A stretch of DNA of 13,735 nt. It comes from Thoreauomyces humboldtii. Taxonomy: Eukaryota > Chytridiomycota > Chytridiomycetes > Spizellomycetales > Powellomycetaceae. This document shows positions 9,827-13,735 of the stretch, piece after piece. Position 1 is the stretch's first letter. Every line of letters begins with the position of its first letter. The stretch spans positions 1 through 13,735 of the forward strand of contig JADGJA010000623.1 in NCBI GenBank assembly GCA_027596035.1, read 5' to 3'. The notes beneath the pieces were generated by a model. That model saw only the letters and a list, made by a program, of their open reading frames with translations, was not told the origin of the DNA and ran no database searches. A program made the position numbers and the translations under genes.

Positions 9827-10135
9827 GGGACCAGTTAGATAGGACATCTCATTTTTTCTGCCTCATCTTCATTGACCTTCATGCTTTATTATTTTCCTGA
9901 CGAATACAGAGCGCTTGCCCAAAGTTGGGTTCTATTCAGAGTCCTTACTTCGCATGATGGTTCGCAGAATGCCAAAATGTTATGAATCCTGCACCAGTGT
10001 AATCTTGCAGCAGTCTGGCGTTTGACAGTAACATCATGAACTCCGACATGATCGCCGGCCAAGGCCAAGCGGTTTTTCATTTCCCGTTTGGTCGTCCTAC
10101 GTGCACCTCGCTCATGAAGACGGTTCAGCATCATC
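9827..10135. other. Hydrolase 3' flank and ADAM promoter/leader
   Basis: No gene is supported. T-rich sequence with TTTATTATTTT near 9886-9896 probably serves 3'-end formation of the hydrolase. An upstream ATG at 10036, out of frame with the ADAM start, opens a reading frame that runs past the ADAM start codon; it matters only if transcription begins upstream of it. A minus-strand frame at 9889-10194 has no recognisable features. Confidence 0.4.
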
Positions 10136-13100
10136 ATGAACTTTTCTCTGTGCCTTCTACTCCTGTGTGGACTTGCTTGGAGCAATGCTCTCATTATACA
10201 TAAGCGCTGTAAAGCATCATGTCACCTATTGAGGTCGAGCCTTTGAAAAAAGAATCTGACCTTATCTTTCCACATAGCGGAGATCTCCTCCATCCTCACC
10301 AAATACACCCCAGTCACGCCGTTCGCCATCCACAAACGTGATTCATCAAGCACATCCTCGCTGGAAATCAACCTGATCCTGACCGACGGAGAGATCCTCA
10401 CGGTCGACGTGGTCCCGAACATCGAACTTGTACAAAACCTGATCTTCGCCAATCCGCATCCCACGAACGCACCAGTGGATACCGCTTCGATCCTGAAAGG
10501 AACGGTACGGGATCAGCCGCTGTCGATCGTCCGTCTTGCGGCCATCAAAGCGGGACTTTACGAAGGACACGCCCGTTATCAGAAAGAAGATGGGACGTGG
10601 ATCACGATCCACTTTGAGGTGGTTCCCAGTGAAACGGATCCGAAGGAATACGATATGATCAGTTACCTTGACGAGGACGTAGTGGATCACTTTGAAGGTG
10701 TCACGACGTGTTCGAGTCTCGAAGGACCGGTCCTGTCGGGCGCAATACCCGAAATGGACAAGAGTTTCTTCACAGCTTCCGTAGGGATCGCCGTCGACAG
10801 CAGTCTTGATGATTTGACGGAGTCGATGGAGGAACTGGGGGATTGCACTGAGGATGCAGATGGGAGAAAAGTCTGCCCTGTCCGAACTCGCGGTGTACCG
10901 CTCACCGCACGAACGGCATCGATCACTGGGATTGGAAAAGACTGCCCGATTGCGGTGGTCGCTGACTACGAGTTCAGCGATACGTTTGGAGACTCTACGG
11001 AGGCGGTTGTGTTGTCACTGTTCAACGATATCGACAGCATCTATGAGCAGACGTTGAACGTGCGAACGCCGCTGAGGTCCGTCGAAGTGACAGCAGGAAA
11101 AAGAACGGCCGGACGAGCGACTGACGGGCAAGATCCAGCTATCTCTATGTAGTGCGGAATGTGTCTGATCCGAGTGGATTTGGACAGCCGGCCGGCTCGG
11201 CAACTGGATTGTTGAACCAGGTGCGCCCGAGTTTTGGTTGCAAGCGATATGAAACCAGCCCGAGATGCTGATACTGCTCATCAAGCTGGTAGCAGCCGTA
11301 CAGAATGGCCTAATACCCAAACTTCCTGCCAGTACTTGCTTGGTGCATGTATTGACGGTGCAAGATTTCAACCCTACGCTTGGCTTAGCTTATGTATGAC
11401 TGACATCGAACTTGCTTTTAAACTGCCACAACTCACAGGCTAACACTTCTTACGCAGGTGGGCAAATCTGGAGCGCTTGGCGGAATATGCTCCGGTATGT
11501 AAGACTTTGATAGAGTTTTGCTTAACAGCCATGTACATCATCTAACACTATATTCAGGAGGCGGCTACAATACCGGCATCTCCACTCCGCTTTATAGCGA
11601 CACACTCCTCGCTCGTGCCACGTACGTGACCACCGTCACCCACGAGCTCGGACATGGAATGGGATCGTGAGTTCTGGATTTGGTTTCCTTCCTTGAAGGC
11701 GAAAGCCTTCGCCCAGTTCTCTTGGATTAACGAATTCGGGAAACTTAGAAATCATGGTGAGAGAGCGATACGATGCGCTCTACATGGAGCCTCTAGACCA
11801 ATCGAAACTCTCCTTCAGATACCGCACATGGAACACCGCCGGGAAATCCTGCAAGCTGTAATCCCGCGCAGGTAAGCTCGGATCGCTTTCAGCTTCTGCG
11901 TTGCGTGGGAAATCTAACCCGTATCGTTACTATCCAAGTCATATATCATGTATCCGTCTGCTTCGACATCGACCAACATGCGACTCTTTTCTACCTGCTC
12001 TCAGTACGAGATCGATGCGGCTCTAAACAGCGTGGCCACATGCTTTGTACAACGGAATGCTCTTGCTGTGAGTGCTTGCTTGACAGCTTGGTGTCATCGA
12101 ACGTTGATCCCAACGGTGTTCATAGGGACTGCAAGCGAACGAAAGTACAGAACTTTGGTACACGGACACGATCAAAAGTAAGTTCACAGCATAATGGCTT
12201 GAGGGGGGACGCAAAAAGTTCAGAAGTTAGGCGCCAGCTGACCCTCATCGTACAAGCCGAAGACGAGTGTGCACTTCGGACAGAACTCACCGGTGCACCC
12301 GCTGGAGGATATGCTGACTGCCCATCCACCCTCCCTGCGAATTACATTTGCAATCTCGTCTGCATCGTGAGTCTCTTCGATCTTGGTTCTCCTTTCCTGG
12401 GAAGAACCTGACCGCTCTCCGGCTTTTGAAGAACCCTCAATCGACAAGCTCGACCTGCGTGGTGTTTCCGGACGCACACGGCCACCTGCAGAACAAGACG
12501 GACGGCACGCTCTGCGGTGGATTCAACAGTCAGACGCAAGTGTGTCTATCCGGAACTTGCCAACTGGATACGAGAGTTGGAGTCTGTGATAGGTAAGCGC
12601 TCGCACCAAACCGCAAGAATCCGGTTTGGACGCTGAACATCTTTTGCGGTGGCAGACGAACCGCGTGTTGCGATGCCTACGGAGGTGAGTTCGATGCGCT
12701 GATCATTACCTGGCAGCCTTCAACCTAAGCATAGTTGTTTCTTTTCCTACAGTCAAGCTGGCTGCGGGAACGAGCTGTGCACTCACATCGGCAGGCTGTC
12801 CAGCTGGCGGAAACTCTACCCTGTGCGGAACCTGTACTGCAAGCGGGGAATGTGTATCAGACAAAGGTACGGTCCGAACAACCTCGGAATGCCCGTTCAA
12901 CCTGAAGTCTCACCTTCTTCACAAAAGCGACCACAGTCACTCCTGCCGCAACCAACGTCGCTGAGAAGAACGGCAACAACAACACCATTACGATCGTCTC
13001 CAGCACGACTGTCTCCTCCAAGACCATCCATACGGTTGCGATCGGAGGTGGCCTGGTGGCTGCCGGGGGTGTCATCGGAGCGGCGTTCTTCTTCTTGTAC

Positions 13101-13193
13101 AAGCGAAGAAGCGCAAGCGCTGGACTTGCGAAGGTTGGGTCGGCTTCCTTGGAGACCTCGTTGAACGCTGTGGACGTTGTGGACGCTGTTTGA
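10136..13193 (+). CDS. Membrane-anchored M12B (ADAM/reprolysin-like) zinc metalloprotease
   Basis: Fourteen coding exons: 10136-10208, 10278-11076, 11139-11220, 11458-11494, 11558-11666, 11749-11756, 11819-11871, 11939-12067, 12126-12177, 12257-12366, 12432-12592, 12656-12684, 12753-12866, 12928-13193; 673 aa, in frame throughout. Known: ADAM-type enzymes are zymogens that shed or degrade proteins at the cell surface. Seen: signal peptide (1-18), prodomain to about 240 with Kex2-like KR (44-45) and RTR (227-229), catalytic domain from KDCPIAVVADYEF (about 245), zinc motif HELGHGMGSNHD (359-370) and Met-turn SYIMYPS (Met391). A Cys-rich region follows, more like the ADAMTS-type Cys-rich fold (DGTLCGG...CLSGTC) than a classic disintegrin loop, then Asn/Thr-rich stalk, membrane helix (about 622-643), KRR stop-transfer and a 30-residue tail. 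Least certain junctions: 11077-11138 (weak GTCCGT donor), 11221-11457 and 12068-12256. Confidence 0.87.
11221..11457 (+). other. Unusually long ADAM intron (237 nt)
   Basis: The donor is CAG|GTGCGC. The acceptor TTACGCAG follows a textbook CTAAC branch site (about 11440-11444) and pyrimidines. It is 2-4 times longer than most introns here, so it may hide another small exon. The reading frame inside it (11234-11443) is not family-like. Without it the join reads ATGLLNQ-VGKSGALGGIC, which fits the ADAM helix and the segment before the active site. Confidence 0.6.
11695..11710 (+). other. Perfect 6-bp intronic hairpin with GAAA loop
   Basis: GAAGGC, loop GAAA, GCCTTC: a perfect stem capped by a GNRA tetraloop. 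It lies in the 82-nt intron between the donor at 11667 and the branch region before the microexon. Stable in RNA by its composition; a role in microexon splicing is only a guess. Confidence 0.6.
11749..11756 (+). other. 8-nt microexon completing the zinc-binding motif
   Basis: Acceptor ACTTAG at 11743-11748 and donor GTGAGA at 11757 flank eight bases. The preceding exon ends in phase 2 (TC) and the next begins needing one base, so direct joining shifts frame and reaches a stop. With the microexon the junction reads Ser-Asn-His-Asp, completing HELGHGMGSNHD with the third zinc ligand His369 and the conserved Asp370. Flanking introns are 82 and 62 nt; a TTAAC branch-like site lies at about 11727-11731. 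Strong inference from frame and motif, no transcript seen. Confidence 0.85.
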
Positions 13194-13563
13194 AGGCGAT
13201 CGACACCCTTCTGATCGGTTGGATTTTCTGGACTTTCTGCTACATTTCTTTATGCATGTTCCTTTTGCGTTTATTGTGCTTCGTTTATTGTGCTTGGCTT
13301 GACCATCAGGCTTTACAACCGCCCTTCCACCACCCCGTGAAATGGGCGAATCACTCCTTGTGCCCAGTATCATAGTTGATGGGGGGCGGCCCTCTCTCTG
13401 AAAGCCTTGGGAGAAAGGAGGGTGTTCGTTCCTGGCAGCGGCCGCAGATGCTTTGCCGTCAGGCTCGCCGCTTTGCTTGCCGCAGCCGTTTCTTCGTCAT
13501 CCCCTCTTCTCTTCGCCCGAACCCCCCATTAGCCCTTTTGGCCCAACCCAAAGCACAAGCACA
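13194..13563. other. ADAM 3' flank and promoter of the next gene
   Basis: No gene is supported. T-rich sequence with TTTATTGT motifs follows the ADAM stop. The last 100 bases before 13564 are C/T-rich, like the leaders of the other genes here. No TATA box is apparent. Confidence 0.4.
13268..13295 (+). repeat. Perfect 14-bp tandem duplication
   Basis: CGTTTATTGTGCTT at 13268-13281 is repeated exactly at 13282-13295, about 75 bp after the ADAM stop, within the likely 3' UTR. Probably a recent slippage duplication. TTTATTGT could act in 3'-end formation. Confidence 0.85.
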
Positions 13564-13735
13564 ATGGCACCAGCAAACCCACTGCCCTCCTCACCGCAAG
13601 TCCGTGTCAAACCGACCCCCCATCCACCCATCAACACAGCCAGCATACCGCACACCATCGCCTTCGTCTCTCCCCACGACCTCCTCCCTCACGAGTCCAC
13701 ATCGACTCCCCACCTATCCCTCCTAACCCCATACC
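13564..13735 (+). CDS. 5' end of an unrecognised protein gene (partial)
   Basis: An ATG in a good initiation context (ACAATGGC) opens a frame with no stop for 57 codons to the window end. The peptide is rich in Pro, Ser, Thr and His (begins MAPANPLPSSPQVRV, later IPHTIAFVSPHDLLPHE), probably a disordered N-terminus. There is no recognisable domain. The C/T-rich leader upstream fits a real gene start. It could instead be chance in C-rich DNA, since low-stop composition lengthens open frames. Confidence 0.4.
   Translation, partial: MAPANPLPSSPQVRVKPTPHPPINTASIPHTIAFVSPHDLLPHESTSTPHLSLLTPY

Noticed and set aside
9889..10194. 101-aa minus-strand frame between the hydrolase and ADAM
   Set aside because: No family resemblance or promoter signals; it overlaps the ADAM start exon in antisense.
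11077..11152. Open frame continuing past 11076 to a TAG at 11150
   Set aside because: The peptide stops looking like an ADAM after about 11076, while the YLYVVRNVSDPSG frame resumes at 11139 after a branch-like CTGAC; this is better read as an intron.
11558..11871. Apparent frameshift in the ADAM gene (pseudogene call)
   Set aside because: The frame break disappears when the 8-nt microexon at 11749-11756 is included, which also restores the conserved zinc motif.
1..13735. Mobile element, CRISPR array, defence island or biosynthetic cluster
   Set aside because: No transposase, integrase, long terminal or inverted repeats or spaced repeat array were seen; the genes are ordinary, unrelated fungal genes.

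Overview
The window is nuclear DNA from an intron-rich fungus. The evidence is short introns (about 60-110 nt) with GT-AG ends and CTAAC/CTGAC-like branch sites, a Gbeta and an Arp2 of fungal type, and a membrane-bound fungal ADAM protease. Basidiomycete and early-diverging (for example chytrid) origins both fit; I cannot settle the phylum by eye. I see no transposon, CRISPR array, tRNA or rRNA.

Layout, left to right. A heterotrimeric G-protein beta subunit (582-2063, +, 6 coding exons, 344 aa) follows a CT-rich leader with one or two likely 5' UTR introns. Actin-related protein 2 of the Arp2/3 complex (2541-4159, +, 7 exons, 392 aa) comes next. After a 1.2 kb convergent gap with no gene I can support lies ribosomal protein eL31 (5387-6310, -, 4 exons, 124 aa). 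A compact divergent promoter (6311-6695) separates it from a CCDC47/DUF1682 endoplasmic-reticulum membrane protein (6696-8325, +, 6 exons, 426 aa). A dienelactone-hydrolase-family enzyme (8774-9826, +, 5 exons, 258 aa) follows, behind a TATA box and a 14-bp direct repeat. Then comes a secreted, membrane-anchored M12B (ADAM/reprolysin-like) metalloprotease (10136-13193, +, 14 coding exons in my model, 673 aa). The start of a further unrecognised gene (13564 to the window end, +) closes the window.

All six complete models were built by hand. They keep reading frame across every junction and end at stop codons with family-typical C-termini. The genes do not form a functional cluster. They are mostly housekeeping (signalling, actin branching, translation, ER membrane-protein biogenesis) plus one hydrolase and one surface protease.

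The most interesting feature is in the ADAM gene. An 8-nt microexon (11749-11756) supplies the residues that complete the zinc-binding motif HExxHxxGxxHD and restores the frame. The intron in front of it carries a perfect 6-bp hairpin with a GAAA tetraloop. Standard gene finders would probably miss the microexon and call the gene broken or split. Two other oddities concern retained introns: the last Gbeta intron has no in-frame stop until the TAG that contains its own acceptor AG, and the last dienelactone-hydrolase intron is stop-free and a multiple of three.
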